DNA of 53,910 nucleotides from Streptomyces mayonensis (GCF_018982965.1 NZ_JACBYP010000050.1:1-53910); one strand, 5' to 3'. Positions 7,751 to 16,521 are shown, numbered from the stretch's first letter. The notes: a model not told the origin generated them from the letters alone. Program-made: numbers and translations.

Positions 7751-8188
7751 ATGGGATCGGTACGCAAGGCGAGTGCGTGGCTCGGCCTCGTCGACGACAA
7801 CGATGACGAGCGTTACTACGACGACGACTACTCCGAGGGCAACGAGCCCGGCGACGCCTGGGTCACCGACCCGCGCGTCAAGGTGGCCTCGGACGTGGCC
7901 GAGGAGAGGGGCCGGCGCATCGCGACCGTCACCCCGGACAGCTTCCGGGACGCGCGGTCCATCGGCGAGCTGTTCCGGGAGGGGGTCCCGGTCATCGTGA
8001 ACCTGACGGCCATGGAGGGGGCCGACGCCAAGCGCGTGGTCGACTTCGCCGCCGGGCTGATCTTCGGTCTGCGCGGTTCGATCGAGCGGGTCTCCACCCG
8101 GGTGTTCCTGCTGAGCCCGGCCGACACCCAGGTCATCAGCGGCGAGCCCGCCGCCCACCGTTCCGACGGCTTCTTCAACCAGAGCTGA
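7751..8188 (+). CDS. sflA: SepF-like cell division protein (SflA-type)
   Basis: 145-residue protein. SepF proteins link FtsZ filaments to the membrane through an N-terminal amphipathic helix and a C-terminal polymerising domain. Here the N-terminus is MGSVRKASAWLGLVDD, then an acidic linker (DDNDDERYYDDDY), then the SepF core: IATVTPDSFRDARSIGELFR, VIVNLTAMEGADAKRVVDFAAG, and FLLSPADTQV. It is shorter than the main ~210-residue Streptomyces SepF because of a short linker. By size and neighbourhood (next to an acyl-CoA dehydrogenase gene) it matches S. coelicolor SflA, from memory. AGAGGAGG precedes the ATG. Confidence 0.88.
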   Translation: MGSVRKASAWLGLVDDNDDERYYDDDYSEGNEPGDAWVTDPRVKVASDVAEERGRRIATVTPDSFRDARSIGELFREGVPVIVNLTAMEGADAKRVVDFAAGLIFGLRGSIERVSTRVFLLSPADTQVISGEPAAHRSDGFFNQS

Positions 8189-8215
8189 GGCGGGGCCGCA
8201 CACCACGGCCCCGCC
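8189..8215. terminator. Hairpin terminator between convergent genes
   Basis: Perfect 10-bp stem GGCGGGGCCG / CGGCCCCGCC with a 7-nt loop, starting right after the sepF-like stop and before the stop of the convergent acyl-CoA dehydrogenase gene. Probably bidirectional. Confidence 0.7.
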
Positions 8216-8232
8216 CCACCCCCGCCGGGCTC

Positions 8233-9426
8233 CTACCGGAAGGCGTCGAGTCCGGTGAGCGCCTTGCCGAGCACCAGCTGGTGCATCTCGACGGTGCCCT
8301 CGTAGGTGAGCACCGATTCCAGGTTCGTCGCGTGCCGCATCACGGGGTACTCCAGGGAGATCCCGTTGGCGCCGAGAACCGTGCGGGCCGTACGGCAGAT
8401 GTCGATGGCCTCGCGCACGTTGTTGAGCTTGCCGAAGCTGACCTGCTCGGGACGGAGCCGGCCGGCGTCCATGCGCCGCCCGAGGTGATGGGCGAGCAGC
8501 ATCCCCTTGTGCAGTTCGACCGCCATGTCGGCGAGCTTGGCCTGGGTCAGCTGGAAGCCGCCGATGGCCCGCCCGAACTGCTCCCGCGACTTCGCGTACT
8601 CCAGGGCCGCCTCGAAGGAGCTGCGGGCCGCGCCCATCGAGCCCCAGACGATCCCGTACCGCGCGTGCGAGAGACAGCTCAGCGGCCCCCGCAGCCCCGT
8701 CACCTCCGGCAGTACGGCATCGGCGGGCAGCCGTACGCCGTCCATGACCAGCTCGCTGGTGACGCTGGCCCGCAGGGACCACTTGTGCCTGATCTCGGGG
8801 GCGGAGAAACCGGCGCTGTCGGTCGGGACGACGAAGCCCCGGACGCCCTCCTCGGTCTGCGCCCAGACGACCGCGACGCCGGCCACCGAGCCGTTGGTGA
8901 TCCACATCTTGCGCCCGTTGAGCACCCAGTCGCCGCCCGCGTCCCGCTCGGCGCGGGTGCGCATGCCCGCGGGGTCTGAGCCGTGGTCGGGTTCGGTGAG
9001 GCCGAAGCAGCCGATGACCTCACCGGAGGCCATGCGCGGCAGCCACTGCTGCTTCTGCTCCTCGCTGCCGAAGCGGTGGACGGCGTACATGGCGAGGGAG
9101 CCCTGCACGGAGACGAGGGAGCGGATGCCGGAGTCGGCCGCCTCCAGCTCCAGACAGGCGAGGCCGTACTGCACGGCGCTCGCGCCGGCGCAGCCGTAGC
9201 CGGTCAGCGACATGCCGAGCGCGCCGATCGAGCCGAGTTCGCGCGCCAGCTCCCGGACGCCGGGCAGCTCGCCCTTCTCGTACCAGTCCGCCACGTGCGG
9301 CAGTACGCGGTCGGCGGCCCAGTCCCGCACGGTGTCCCGGATCGCCAGGTCCTCCGGTCCGAGGAGGTCGTCGAGACCGAGGGGATCGGCGGGATCGAAC
9401 GCGGGCAACTTGGGGGACGCGGCCAT
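8233..9426 (-). CDS. Acyl-CoA dehydrogenase, glutaryl-CoA dehydrogenase-like
   Basis: 397-residue FAD enzyme oxidising acyl-CoA to enoyl-CoA. Family motifs: SGIRSLVSVQGSLAMY, CFGLTEPDHGSDPAGM (flavin loop), WITNGSVAG, and YEGTVEMHQLVLG containing the catalytic base Glu. The RSLVS segment aligns with the Arg-x3-Ser substrate-carboxylate site of glutaryl-CoA dehydrogenases, so a dicarboxyl-CoA (glutaryl-CoA, lysine/tryptophan catabolism) is the best guess. Start at ATG 9426, preceded by GGAGG at 8 nt; a longer start at 9465 would run into a palindromic operator. A TetR-like operator candidate lies just upstream. Confidence 0.88.
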   Translation of the reverse strand: MAASPKLPAFDPADPLGLDDLLGPEDLAIRDTVRDWAADRVLPHVADWYEKGELPGVRELARELGSIGALGMSLTGYGCAGASAVQYGLACLELEAADSGIRSLVSVQGSLAMYAVHRFGSEEQKQQWLPRMASGEVIGCFGLTEPDHGSDPAGMRTRAERDAGGDWVLNGRKMWITNGSVAGVAVVWAQTEEGVRGFVVPTDSAGFSAPEIRHKWSLRASVTSELVMDGVRLPADAVLPEVTGLRGPLSCLSHARYGIVWGSMGAARSSFEAALEYAKSREQFGRAIGGFQLTQAKLADMAVELHKGMLLAHHLGRRMDAGRLRPEQVSFGKLNNVREAIDICRTARTVLGANGISLEYPVMRHATNLESVLTYEGTVEMHQLVLGKALTGLDAFR

Positions 9427-9457
9427 GGGACACCCTCCGGGCTCCGGGACGAAGAAA

Positions 9458-9472
9458 ACTAGCACTGCTAGT
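9458..9472. promoter_or_regulatory. Perfect palindrome ACTAGCA-c-TGCTAGT, operator candidate
   Basis: Fifteen-base perfect inverted repeat 32 bp upstream of the acyl-CoA dehydrogenase start, AT-rich relative to its surroundings. Size, symmetry and position fit a TetR-family operator of the kind that controls acyl-CoA catabolic genes. No regulator gene lies beside it in this window. Confidence 0.55.
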
Positions 9473-9589
9473 CACGGCTCTCGTGCCGACGTTACGATGC
9501 GCCGCTCCGCACGTCCACCATGAGCGTCCCACGTCCACCGTGTCCGTCGCCCCACATCACCGTGTCCGTCGCCCGCCCTGTGAACACGG

Positions 9590-9650
9590 TCACGCGGTCA
9601 CCCTGTGAACACGGTCGCCCGGTCACGCGGTCACGCGGTCACGCGCGACT
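9590..9650. repeat. Short tandem/direct repeats around the MFS gene 3' end
   Basis: CCTGTGAACACGGTC occurs twice (about 9579 and 9602), and GTCACGCG occurs in tandem about 9627-9645, the latter covering the last codons of the MFS gene. This looks like slippage-derived sequence; no function is evident. Confidence 0.6.
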
Positions 9651-11250
9651 CCACCGCGTCCCGGGGCGCGTCCCGTGGCGCCGGTACCGCCACCGCCTCC
9701 TCGCCCTCGCACTGCATCGCCCGCGGCAACCGCAACGCCATCACCGCCCCCAGCAGCAACAGCGCCGCACTCACCACCAGCGTCACGTGCAGCCCGTGCA
9801 CGAACGCGTCCCCCGCGGCCCGCCGCAGGGCGACCCCCGCGGGTCCCCCGAGCTGCCCGGCGATCTCGTAGGCCTCCCCCAGCGAATGCCCCGCCGCCGA
9901 GGACGCCGACGCCGGCACCCCGGGCACGCCGCCGGTCAGCCCGGGGGCGTACGCCGCGTTCATCACGCTGCCCAGCAGGGCGATCCCGATGCCCGCGCCC
10001 AGCTGGTACGAGGTCTCGCCGATCGCCGCCGCTCCCCCGGACTGCTCCTGCGGGGCCTCGCTCAGCATCGACTCGTACGCCCCGAACAGCGTCGTCTCCA
10101 GCCCGAAACCGAGCAGGACGAACCCGGACAGCAGCAGCGCGGAGTTGTCCTCCCGGCCCATCGCCGTCAGCAGTCCCACCGCGAACGCGGTCAGGCAGAA
10201 CCCGGCGCACACCATCAGACGCGGCCCGAACCGCCGCAGCATCCGCGCCCCCGCCAGCCCCGCCGCCATCGCCGCGAACGTCAGCGGCAGCAGCCGCAGC
10301 CCCGTCTGCAGCGGGGACAGGCCGAGCACCAGCTGCAGGTACTGCGCCGCGATCAGCTCCAGACCCACCAGCGCCAGCATCGCCAGCACGATGCACCCCA
10401 CCGACGTGCTGAACGCCGGGCGCCCGAACATGCGCAGGTCCACCAGCGGGTACGTACGACGCCGCTGCCGCCGTACGAAGCCGGCCAGCAGGGCCGCGCC
10501 CAGCAGCAGCGGGAGCAGCGTGAACGGGCTCGCGACCGGCTCGCCGCCGCCCAGCCGCTTCACGCCCAGGACGACGCCGAACAGTCCGGCCGCGGCCATC
10601 AGCGCGCCGACCACGTCCCAGGGCCCGCGGCCGTCGCCCTTCGACTCGGGCAGCAGCAGCCGCCCCACCGGCAGGCTGACCAGCATCAGCGGGATGTTGA
10701 CGAGGAAGACCGAACCCCACCAGAAGTGTTCGAGGAGGAAACCGCCGAGCAGCGGCCCGACCGCCGCGCCGACCGCGGCCACGGCGCTCCAGATGCCGAT
10801 GGCCAGCGCCCGCTCCCGCCGGTCGGGGAAGACCTGGCGCAGGATCGACAGGGTGGCCGGCATGATCATCGCGCCGCCGACGCCGAGCAGCGCACGGGCC
10901 GCGATCAGCACCTGGGGGCCGGTGGCGAGCGCGGCGAGCGCGGAGGCGACGCCGAAGAGGGCGTAACCGAGCAGCAGGACCCGCCTGCGGCCGACCCGGT
11001 CGCCCAGCGTGCCGAAGAGGATCAGCAGCGAGGCGCAGACGAGCGGGTAGACGTCGACGATCCAGAGCAGTTCGATCGCGCCGGGCCTGAGGTCCTCGGT
11101 GACCGCGGGGACCGCCACGTGCAGCACGGTGGCGTCGACGGCGACGAGCAGCAGGCTGACGCAGAGGACGACCAGGACGACCCAGCGGTTGGCACCGGCC
11201 CCGGCCGCCCGACGGCGCAGCGCTGCGGCGGCCGTGGTCGTCCCGGACAT
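9631..11250 (-). CDS. MFS drug:H+ antiporter, DHA2/14-TM type (SmvA/QacA-like)
   Basis: 539-residue efflux transporter. TM1 holds the motif D1-like VAVDATVLHVAVPAVTEDL, followed by ELLWIVDVYPL, the loop motif GTLGDRVGRRRVLLLG (motif A), and ARALLGVGGAMIMPATLSI. The length and second half predict 14 membrane segments. Likely role: export of toxic cationic compounds by proton antiport; substrate unknown. GGAGG sits 7 nt before the ATG at 11250. Upstream is a 284-bp divergent region shared with the glycosyltransferase gene. Confidence 0.9.
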   Translation of the reverse strand: MSGTTTAAAALRRRAAGAGANRWVVLVVLCVSLLLVAVDATVLHVAVPAVTEDLRPGAIELLWIVDVYPLVCASLLILFGTLGDRVGRRRVLLLGYALFGVASALAALATGPQVLIAARALLGVGGAMIMPATLSILRQVFPDRRERALAIGIWSAVAAVGAAVGPLLGGFLLEHFWWGSVFLVNIPLMLVSLPVGRLLLPESKGDGRGPWDVVGALMAAAGLFGVVLGVKRLGGGEPVASPFTLLPLLLGAALLAGFVRRQRRRTYPLVDLRMFGRPAFSTSVGCIVLAMLALVGLELIAAQYLQLVLGLSPLQTGLRLLPLTFAAMAAGLAGARMLRRFGPRLMVCAGFCLTAFAVGLLTAMGREDNSALLLSGFVLLGFGLETTLFGAYESMLSEAPQEQSGGAAAIGETSYQLGAGIGIALLGSVMNAAYAPGLTGGVPGVPASASSAAGHSLGEAYEIAGQLGGPAGVALRRAAGDAFVHGLHVTLVVSAALLLLGAVMALRLPRAMQCEGEEAVAVPAPRDAPRDAVESRVTA

Positions 11251-11463
11251 GTACGTACCTCCAAGATGTTCCCCCGCGTCCGGCAGGCTGCGCGGGGCGG
11301 GGACTCCCCTGCGGCTCGGCCGGAAGAGGAGCGGGGTCTCCGGGCCGTGCGACGGAACGCGAGTGACTCGTCAGGTTACGCGAGACCCGGCGCGGCACAC
11401 GTGGCGGGTCTCACACATCACACGTCACCCCACGCGTCACCCGTGTGGCGTGCGCCACTGGAA

Positions 11464-11512
11464 CCGCAGCGGTACGGGGGCCGCGGGCGCCCCGGCCGCC
11501 GTACCGCTGCGG
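11464..11512. promoter_or_regulatory. 14-bp perfect inverted repeat upstream of membrane glycosyltransferase
   Basis: CCGCAGCGGTACGG (11464-11477) and its exact complement (11499-11512) flank a 21-nt loop. The right arm ends about 10 bp before the -10-like GATAAT of the leaderless downstream gene, so it covers the -35 region. It sits between divergent genes, so it is more likely an operator or cruciform than a terminator. Confidence 0.5.
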
Positions 11513-11534
11513 GGCCCGGCAGATAATCGAGCCC

Positions 11535-12722
11535 GTGACCGATCTCGAGACGCGCACGGCGGGCCGCCCGGGTGCCCTGCACCGGGCGGCCCCGGCGCTC
11601 CTCGGCTACGCGGCCGTACGCGCCCTGGGCCTGCTCGCCCTGGCCATGTGGAGCGCCGCACGCGACAAGAGCGCGTACACGCTGCTGACGGCCCGCTGGG
11701 ACTCCCTCTGGTACACCAGGGTCGCCGAGCTGGGTTACGGCTACGAGGTGCGGCTGCCGAACGGCGACGTGCACTCCAACCTGGCGTTCTTCCCGCTGCT
11801 GCCCTGGCTGGAGCGGCTGGGCGCGGCGGTGGGGCCGCTGTCGTACGCCGACGCCGGGTTCACGGTCTCGCTGCTCGCCTCGCTCGCCGCGGCCTGGGGG
11901 ATCTTCGCCGTGGCGGAGCACGTGTACGACCGCCGTGTCGGCGTGTGCGCGGTACTGCTGTGGGCGGTGCTGCCGGTCGGGGTCGTGCAGTCGATGGCGT
12001 ACAGCGAGTCGCTGTTCACGGCACTGGCCGCGTGGTCGCTGTACGCGGTGCTGACCGGGCGCTGGGTGACCGCCGGAATCCTGGCCGCGCTGGCCGGGCT
12101 GACCCGCCCGGTGGGACTGGCGGTGACGGCGGCGGTGTGGGCGGCGGGGGTCGTGGCCTTCCGGCGGGACAGGAGCGGCGCCGGCGCGGACGGCGCCCAC
12201 GGCCGGCCGCACGCACCCGCCGAGGGCGCGCGGCGCGTACTCGGCGTGGTGCTCGCCCCGCTGGGCGCCGCCGGGTACGTGCTGTGGGTCGGTCACCGCA
12301 CCGGCGGCGGCCCGCTCGGCTACCTCGACGTACAGGCCGGCTGGCGCAACGGCTTCGACGGGGGCGTGGCCTTCGCCCGTTTCGTCGCGGAGAAGCTCAC
12401 CTCGTTTCCGGCCGCCCTGGCCGGCGTCGGGCTGATCGCCGGGGTCGCCCTCCTGGTCCGGCTGTACGTGGTGGGCGTACGGCAGCGCCAGCCGCTCGCG
12501 CTGCTGGTGTACACGGGGATCGTCGTCGTCCTCGCCCTGTGCGCGTCGAGCTACTTCGGCTCCAAGCCGCGGCTGCTGCTGCCGGCCTTCCCGCTGCTGC
12601 TGCCGCTCGCCGGGGCCCTGGCGCGGGCGCGGACCTCCAGGTCGGCGGCGGTGGTGTGCGGGGTCGCGGTGGCGTCGGCGGTCTACGGGGCGTTCTGGCT
12701 GAACGGCTCCGGCCCGCCCTGA
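11535..12722 (+). CDS. Membrane GT-C glycosyltransferase (PIG-V-like mannosyltransferase)
   Basis: 395-residue polytopic protein. After TM1 comes an extracellular loop with RWDSLWYTRVAELGYGYE, matching the acidic RWDxxWY motif of PIG-V/GT-C mannosyltransferases that use polyprenyl-phosphate sugars. Further helices follow (LLASLAAAWGIFAVAE, AVLLWAVLPVGVVQSMAYSE, LLLPAFPLLLPLAGAL). The start chosen is GTG 11535: GATAAT (11522-11527) lies 7 nt upstream, implying a leaderless mRNA; an in-frame upstream ATG at 11445 would force translation through a hairpin. The acceptor is unknown. Confidence 0.85.
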   Translation: MTDLETRTAGRPGALHRAAPALLGYAAVRALGLLALAMWSAARDKSAYTLLTARWDSLWYTRVAELGYGYEVRLPNGDVHSNLAFFPLLPWLERLGAAVGPLSYADAGFTVSLLASLAAAWGIFAVAEHVYDRRVGVCAVLLWAVLPVGVVQSMAYSESLFTALAAWSLYAVLTGRWVTAGILAALAGLTRPVGLAVTAAVWAAGVVAFRRDRSGAGADGAHGRPHAPAEGARRVLGVVLAPLGAAGYVLWVGHRTGGGPLGYLDVQAGWRNGFDGGVAFARFVAEKLTSFPAALAGVGLIAGVALLVRLYVVGVRQRQPLALLVYTGIVVVLALCASSYFGSKPRLLLPAFPLLLPLAGALARARTSRSAAVVCGVAVASAVYGAFWLNGSGPP

Positions 12723-12725
12723 CCG

Positions 12726-12753
12726 ACCGGCACCGCACCGGTGCGATGCCGGT
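12726..12753 (+). terminator. Hairpin terminator after glycosyltransferase gene
   Basis: 28-nt near-perfect palindrome (ACCGGCA outer arm, CGCACC inner arm, one C/A mismatch) beginning 4 bp after the stop codon. A direct repeat GCCGGTGTCCGC x2 follows. Confidence 0.6.
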
Positions 12754-12994
12754 GTCCGCCGGTGCGGCGCCGGTGTCCGCGGGGATAATTCCGCACCAGC
12801 ATTCGGTGAACGAATTCATAAGCCCGATAAAACCGCCGACCGGGCCGATCAAAGTAATTGAAGTCCGCACCGCTCGGGGATTTCGCATTAGCGGGAGATA
12901 AAGCCGCCTCCTGAGAGCAATCCCACATCACATCGTCATCACAAAGCCGTTGATTCGGCCGGGATCACTCCTCACTCGCTGTAACGTCGATTGG

Positions 12995-14014
12995 GTGCGT
13001 ACCGAACGGAAGGCCACCCGTCTGGACCGGGTGTTCGCGAGACTGGACCGGGAGCCGGAACGACCGGAGCTCCTGGACGTGCCGGAGATGTCCCGGCACA
13101 GGTTCGCGCTGTTCGCCGCGACCCTCGCGTTCTACGTCGCGATCGTGTGGGCCGTGCTGATCACCTCGTGGCTGGTCCGGCTGGACTGGCAGGTCATGTT
13201 CTTCCGGCCCTACCAGCAGTGGCCGGAGATCCACGCGTTCGTCGACTACTACGTGGTCCTCGGCCAGCGCGGGCCGACCGCCGTGATGGTCGCGGCCTGG
13301 CTCGGCTGGCGCTCCTGGCGGCAGCACACCCTGCGCCCGCTGCTCGCGCTCGGCGTCTCGCTGCTCCTGCTGAACGTCACCGTCGGTGCCGCCAAGTACG
13401 GCATGGGCCGCCTCGGACCGCACTACGCGACCACCATCGGCGCCAACGAGATGTGGCTCGGCGGCGATATATTTCCGAGCGGTCACACCGCGAACGCCGT
13501 CGTGACCTGGGGCATCCTCGCCTATCTGGCCTCGACCCACCGAACCCGGCGCTGGCTGTCCGCGGTCTCCGCGGTCACCTCGCTCGGGGTGGGCATGTCC
13601 ACCGTCTACCTCGGTACGCACTGGCTCAGCGACGTGCTCCTCGGCTGGGCGGCCGGGCTGCTGATCCTGCTGGCGCTGCCCTGGTTCGAGCCGCTGATCA
13701 CCCGCGCCGAGGCGTGGATCCTCGGCGTCCGCGACCGCTGGTACGCCCGCCGCGGCCGCGCGGCGGAGACCAGGCGGCCGGCCGGTACGCCCGCCGCCCC
13801 CGCGCCGCCCGCCTCCGGCCGTCCGCAGGCTCCGGCCCGGGAGCCGGTCGCCGCGCCCCGTACCGCCCGGGCCCCGGTGCACCTGGCCCAGGGCCCGCAC
13901 ACGGCCCGCTCGGACCGTACGCCGCTGACTCCGGCGGGCAGCCGCAGGCCGCCGCACGCCGACCGCCACGCGCGCAGCTCCGCCCCGGCCGCACGCCCCG
14001 TGTCGGGCGGCTGA
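12995..14014 (+). CDS. PAP2-family phosphatase (membrane)
   Basis: 339-residue integral membrane phosphatase. The three PAP2 catalytic motifs are present: KYGMGRLGP (motif 1, K-x6-P), FPSGHT with the catalytic His, and STVYLGTHWLSDVLLG containing the His-x3-Asp pair. Probable substrates are lipid phosphates such as phosphatidate or undecaprenyl diphosphate. The C-terminal ~75 residues are a Pro/Ala/Arg-rich cytoplasmic tail. GTG 12995 is chosen because TAACGT (12982-12987) lies 7 nt upstream, consistent with leaderless transcription; a TTG at 12950 is the longest option. The 270 bp upstream are unusually AT-rich for this window. Confidence 0.87.
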   Translation: MRTERKATRLDRVFARLDREPERPELLDVPEMSRHRFALFAATLAFYVAIVWAVLITSWLVRLDWQVMFFRPYQQWPEIHAFVDYYVVLGQRGPTAVMVAAWLGWRSWRQHTLRPLLALGVSLLLLNVTVGAAKYGMGRLGPHYATTIGANEMWLGGDIFPSGHTANAVVTWGILAYLASTHRTRRWLSAVSAVTSLGVGMSTVYLGTHWLSDVLLGWAAGLLILLALPWFEPLITRAEAWILGVRDRWYARRGRAAETRRPAGTPAAPAPPASGRPQAPAREPVAAPRTARAPVHLAQGPHTARSDRTPLTPAGSRRPPHADRHARSSAPAARPVSGG

Positions 14015-14024
14015 GATCCGGGCG

Positions 14025-14240
14025 TCAGCCCTTCCAGGCCCGGGTCACCCGGCCGTCCTCCACCTCGAAGTTGAGGCGGCCCACGCGGTACTCCATGGTG
14101 ATGACCGTGCCCGGTGCCAGTGACCGCACGGTGGACCAGCCCCGTTCCCTCGCCAGCCGTTCGGCCGTCTCCGAGCCGAGGCCCACGTAGGCGTCGGGAC
14201 TGTCCTGGGGTTCGGCCGGGGGTGTCGGAATCGGTGCCAT
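14025..14240 (-). CDS. I78-family peptidase inhibitor-like small protein
   Basis: 71-residue protein with the pattern of inhibitor family I78: Ala/Arg-rich helix ETAERLARERGW, then VRSLAPGTVITMEYRVGRLNFEVEDGRVTRAWKG, where PG, the R-x2-RLN core and the final strand are characteristic. Members can inhibit serine proteases, but no signal peptide is visible, so it may act inside the cell. ATG at 14240 has TAGCGT 6 nt upstream on the minus strand, so it is probably leaderless. Convergent with the PAP2 gene (10-bp gap). Confidence 0.75.
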   Translation of the reverse strand: MAPIPTPPAEPQDSPDAYVGLGSETAERLARERGWSTVRSLAPGTVITMEYRVGRLNFEVEDGRVTRAWKG

Positions 14241-14523
14241 GCCGCCACGCTATGCCCTGCCCCCTGAGCGGGGAAGCCCAGAACGGCCGAGGGCCACTCC
14301 CGTGCACCTACGGTCACATTTCTGTCACAGGATCATGGTGCGCGTTTTGCTGCAACTCCGTCACACGGACGGACGGTTTTGTGAGCGCTCCGCGGGCGCG
14401 GTCCGTTAATTCCCGGGCGTCACGACAACCCTCGAATAAACGGTCGGAAAAACGTTCCGAAGCGTCTGCCGGACACCCCCGCATTCCAGAGCCGTACCCC
14501 GCGGACAGCCGTGTCCGCGGCCG

Positions 14524-15351
14524 TCACGGCTCCAGAGGGGCGACGGTCAGCGCCAGGTCGTTGTCCCCCGTGTAGCGGGGACCGACCGCCACGGGACCGT
14601 ACGGGGTCTCCAGACGCACGCGCGGATACGGGAGAACGGGCTGCTTGTCGGCGACGTCGTCGAGCAGCCGCGCCAGCCGCACGAGCGGGCCGGACTCGCC
14701 CGCCGGCCGCAGCCACACGTCCCACACGCCCGGCGTCAGGGTGTCGTACGGCACGGTGAAGGCGAACTCGGTCCGCCCGGCCACCACGTCCGGCCTCCGC
14801 ACGCCGCCCGCGAAGGCGCCCGGCCGGGCCCGCAGCTCGGCGTACGCGCCGGGGGCGAACGGGATGCCGTACACCCGCCCGCGCACGGCCAGGCCGCCGC
14901 CTTCGGGACGCAGCTCCGCCACCTCGGCGTGCGGGGCCCGCAGCCAGCTGCGGACGGTGAGGTTGCCCTGCCGGGTGGCGTACGGGATGCGGACGGCGAC
15001 GTGTCCCTGCGGCCCGCCGGGGGTGCGGTCGGCCAGAGGGCTCAGGTCGGTGACGCCCGGCACCAGGCGGCGCGGTTCGCCGTCGGCCAGCAGCGCGTAG
15101 GCGTCCCAGCGGCCCTCGGGCAGGGCCACGCTGCTGGGCAGCGCGGCACGCAGCCGGCCCTCGGCCGCCGGGGCCAGCGGCAGGCTGACCGTGTCGTCGG
15201 CGGCGGCGACGGCATGGTCGGCGCGGCGGCGCAGGACGAGCAGCGCCGCCCCGGTGGTACCGCGCGCGGCGACGTCGAAGGTCAGACCGCCCGCGGAGTC
15301 GCCGATGCAGTCGGCGCGCAGCGGAGCGGCCGGCGGGGCCGACGGCGTCAT
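14524..15351 (-). CDS. Conserved hypothetical protein, two beta-rich halves
   Basis: 275-residue protein I do not recognise with confidence. It seems built of two similar beta-sandwich-like halves: residues ~1-135 (GLTFDVAARG..., LPEGRWDAYALLADG) and ~140-275 (LTVRSWLRAPHAEVAEL, TFTVPYDTL-type strand, GVWDVWLRP). The shared 'x(G)xWDxxxxx' strand suggests duplication. Similar accessory domains flank cell-wall glycopolymer transferases in Streptomyces, but that link is a guess. No signal peptide or membrane segment. GGGAGGAA lies about 9-12 nt before the ATG. Confidence 0.7.
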   Translation of the reverse strand: MTPSAPPAAPLRADCIGDSAGGLTFDVAARGTTGAALLVLRRRADHAVAAADDTVSLPLAPAAEGRLRAALPSSVALPEGRWDAYALLADGEPRRLVPGVTDLSPLADRTPGGPQGHVAVRIPYATRQGNLTVRSWLRAPHAEVAELRPEGGGLAVRGRVYGIPFAPGAYAELRARPGAFAGGVRRPDVVAGRTEFAFTVPYDTLTPGVWDVWLRPAGESGPLVRLARLLDDVADKQPVLPYPRVRLETPYGPVAVGPRYTGDNDLALTVAPLEP

Positions 15352-15687
15352 GCGGTGCTGTTCCTCCCTGGGTCTCGTGTCGTCCGGTTAGACCCAGAAC
15401 CCTGCCTTCTGGTTGTTCGTGTCCCATTGCGATGTGGTCACGAGCACATGAGCTGCTCACATTTCCCGCCCGTCCGGCCACCCGCTTCGGTCTGCGATTT
15501 CCTGATTTGTCGACCAGACGGCAAGGCGACTCGCGCCCGGGGAGGCGGCGTCGGCACCCTTCCGTCGCCCGTGGGGCGTTACTCCCGCCGCAGATCACCC
15601 GTTGTCCATGCATGAGCCGGGGACCCGCCCGGACCACGGACCGGGAGCCGCCCGGTCCGGCCACGCACCGCACCGAGGGAGCCACCC
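15352..15687. other. Divergent intergenic region, 336 bp
   Basis: No gene seen. It holds an 8-bp inverted repeat CTGGGTCT/AGACCCAG (15368-15375, 15390-15397) touching the ribosome site of the minus-strand gene, a second small repeat CCAGAA/TTCTGG just right of it, and a relatively AT-rich stretch at about 15420-15520 that probably contains the two divergent promoters. Confidence 0.5.
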
Positions 15688-16521
15688 GTGCCGCGCATGC
15701 TCGACGTCGGCGACGACGTACGCGCCGAGATCGGCGACGAAGAAGCCGACCGCCTGCTCGCCGGGGACTCCGCCCCGGGCAGCTACGACTGCACGTCCTG
15801 CCGCACCCCGGGCGACTGCGAGCAGGAGCGCACCAGCACCGTTCTCTTCATCGGCGACGAGACCGCGGTCCTCGCCTTCGCCCACGCCGGCTGCCTGCCC
15901 TCGCAGGTCGTCAAGGTCACCGAGGAGCAGCTCCAGGGGGCCGTCCGGTCCATCAGCGCCGACCAGGCCGCCCCGGGTACCGAGTCCGCGGCCTCTGCGG
16001 CCTCCGCGGCCCCTGCCGCCCCCGCCGCCCCGCAGAAGGCCGTGCCCGAGCAGGCCGTGCTCGGGGTGACCAGTGGGCTGATCCTGATCTCCGGGGAGCT
16101 GCACCCGGCCCTGGTGGTGGAGCCGACCGCTCCCATCGCGCGGCCCGGCACGACCGGCGCAGGCGACGACTTCCTGCCGCTGCTCATCGAGCAGGGGTTC
16201 ATGCCGGTCACCGAGCTGTCCGCCGCACCCTCCGTCCTGCACGGCTGGTCCGTACTGCTCGCGATGGGGCAGCTGCACGCGGTGCTGCAGCCCGGGACCG
16301 ACGGCGGCCGCCCGGTGGCCTGGTGGCAGGCGCACCAGCCGCTGCAGGTGACCGAGGGCTGGCGCACCGCGGCCAACAAGCACCAGCAGGTGCTGATGTT
16401 CGCCGCCCCCGTCGGGTCGATCGGCCGCCAGCCGCGCGAGGACCTGCTGCGGGACGCGCTGGACAAGGCTGCGGCGAACGGGCAGCTGGTCGCGGCGGCG
16501 CTGCCGCTGGCCGGCACCTGA
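15688..16521 (+). CDS. Hypothetical protein with N-terminal Cys cluster
   Basis: 277-residue protein, not recognised. The N-terminal third has YDCTSCRTPGDCEQE, a C-x2-C-x5-C cluster that could bind metal, followed by TVLFIGDETAVLAFAHAGC. An Ala/Pro-rich linker (about residues 92-120) separates it from a C-terminal domain (LILISGELHPALVVEP, FLPLLIEQGFMPV). The two-domain layout recalls SseB-like proteins only vaguely. GTG start with GAGGGAG upstream. The gene stands alone between the divergent hypothetical and a small plus-strand gene 76 bp downstream. Confidence 0.72.
   Translation: MPRMLDVGDDVRAEIGDEEADRLLAGDSAPGSYDCTSCRTPGDCEQERTSTVLFIGDETAVLAFAHAGCLPSQVVKVTEEQLQGAVRSISADQAAPGTESAASAASAAPAAPAAPQKAVPEQAVLGVTSGLILISGELHPALVVEPTAPIARPGTTGAGDDFLPLLIEQGFMPVTELSAAPSVLHGWSVLLAMGQLHAVLQPGTDGGRPVAWWQAHQPLQVTEGWRTAANKHQQVLMFAAPVGSIGRQPREDLLRDALDKAAANGQLVAAALPLAGT

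Noticed and set aside
9520..11526. A 668-codon plus-strand open frame opposite the MFS gene
   Set aside because: It is the antisense shadow of a clear transporter gene; its product is Arg/Gln/His-rich without any domain.
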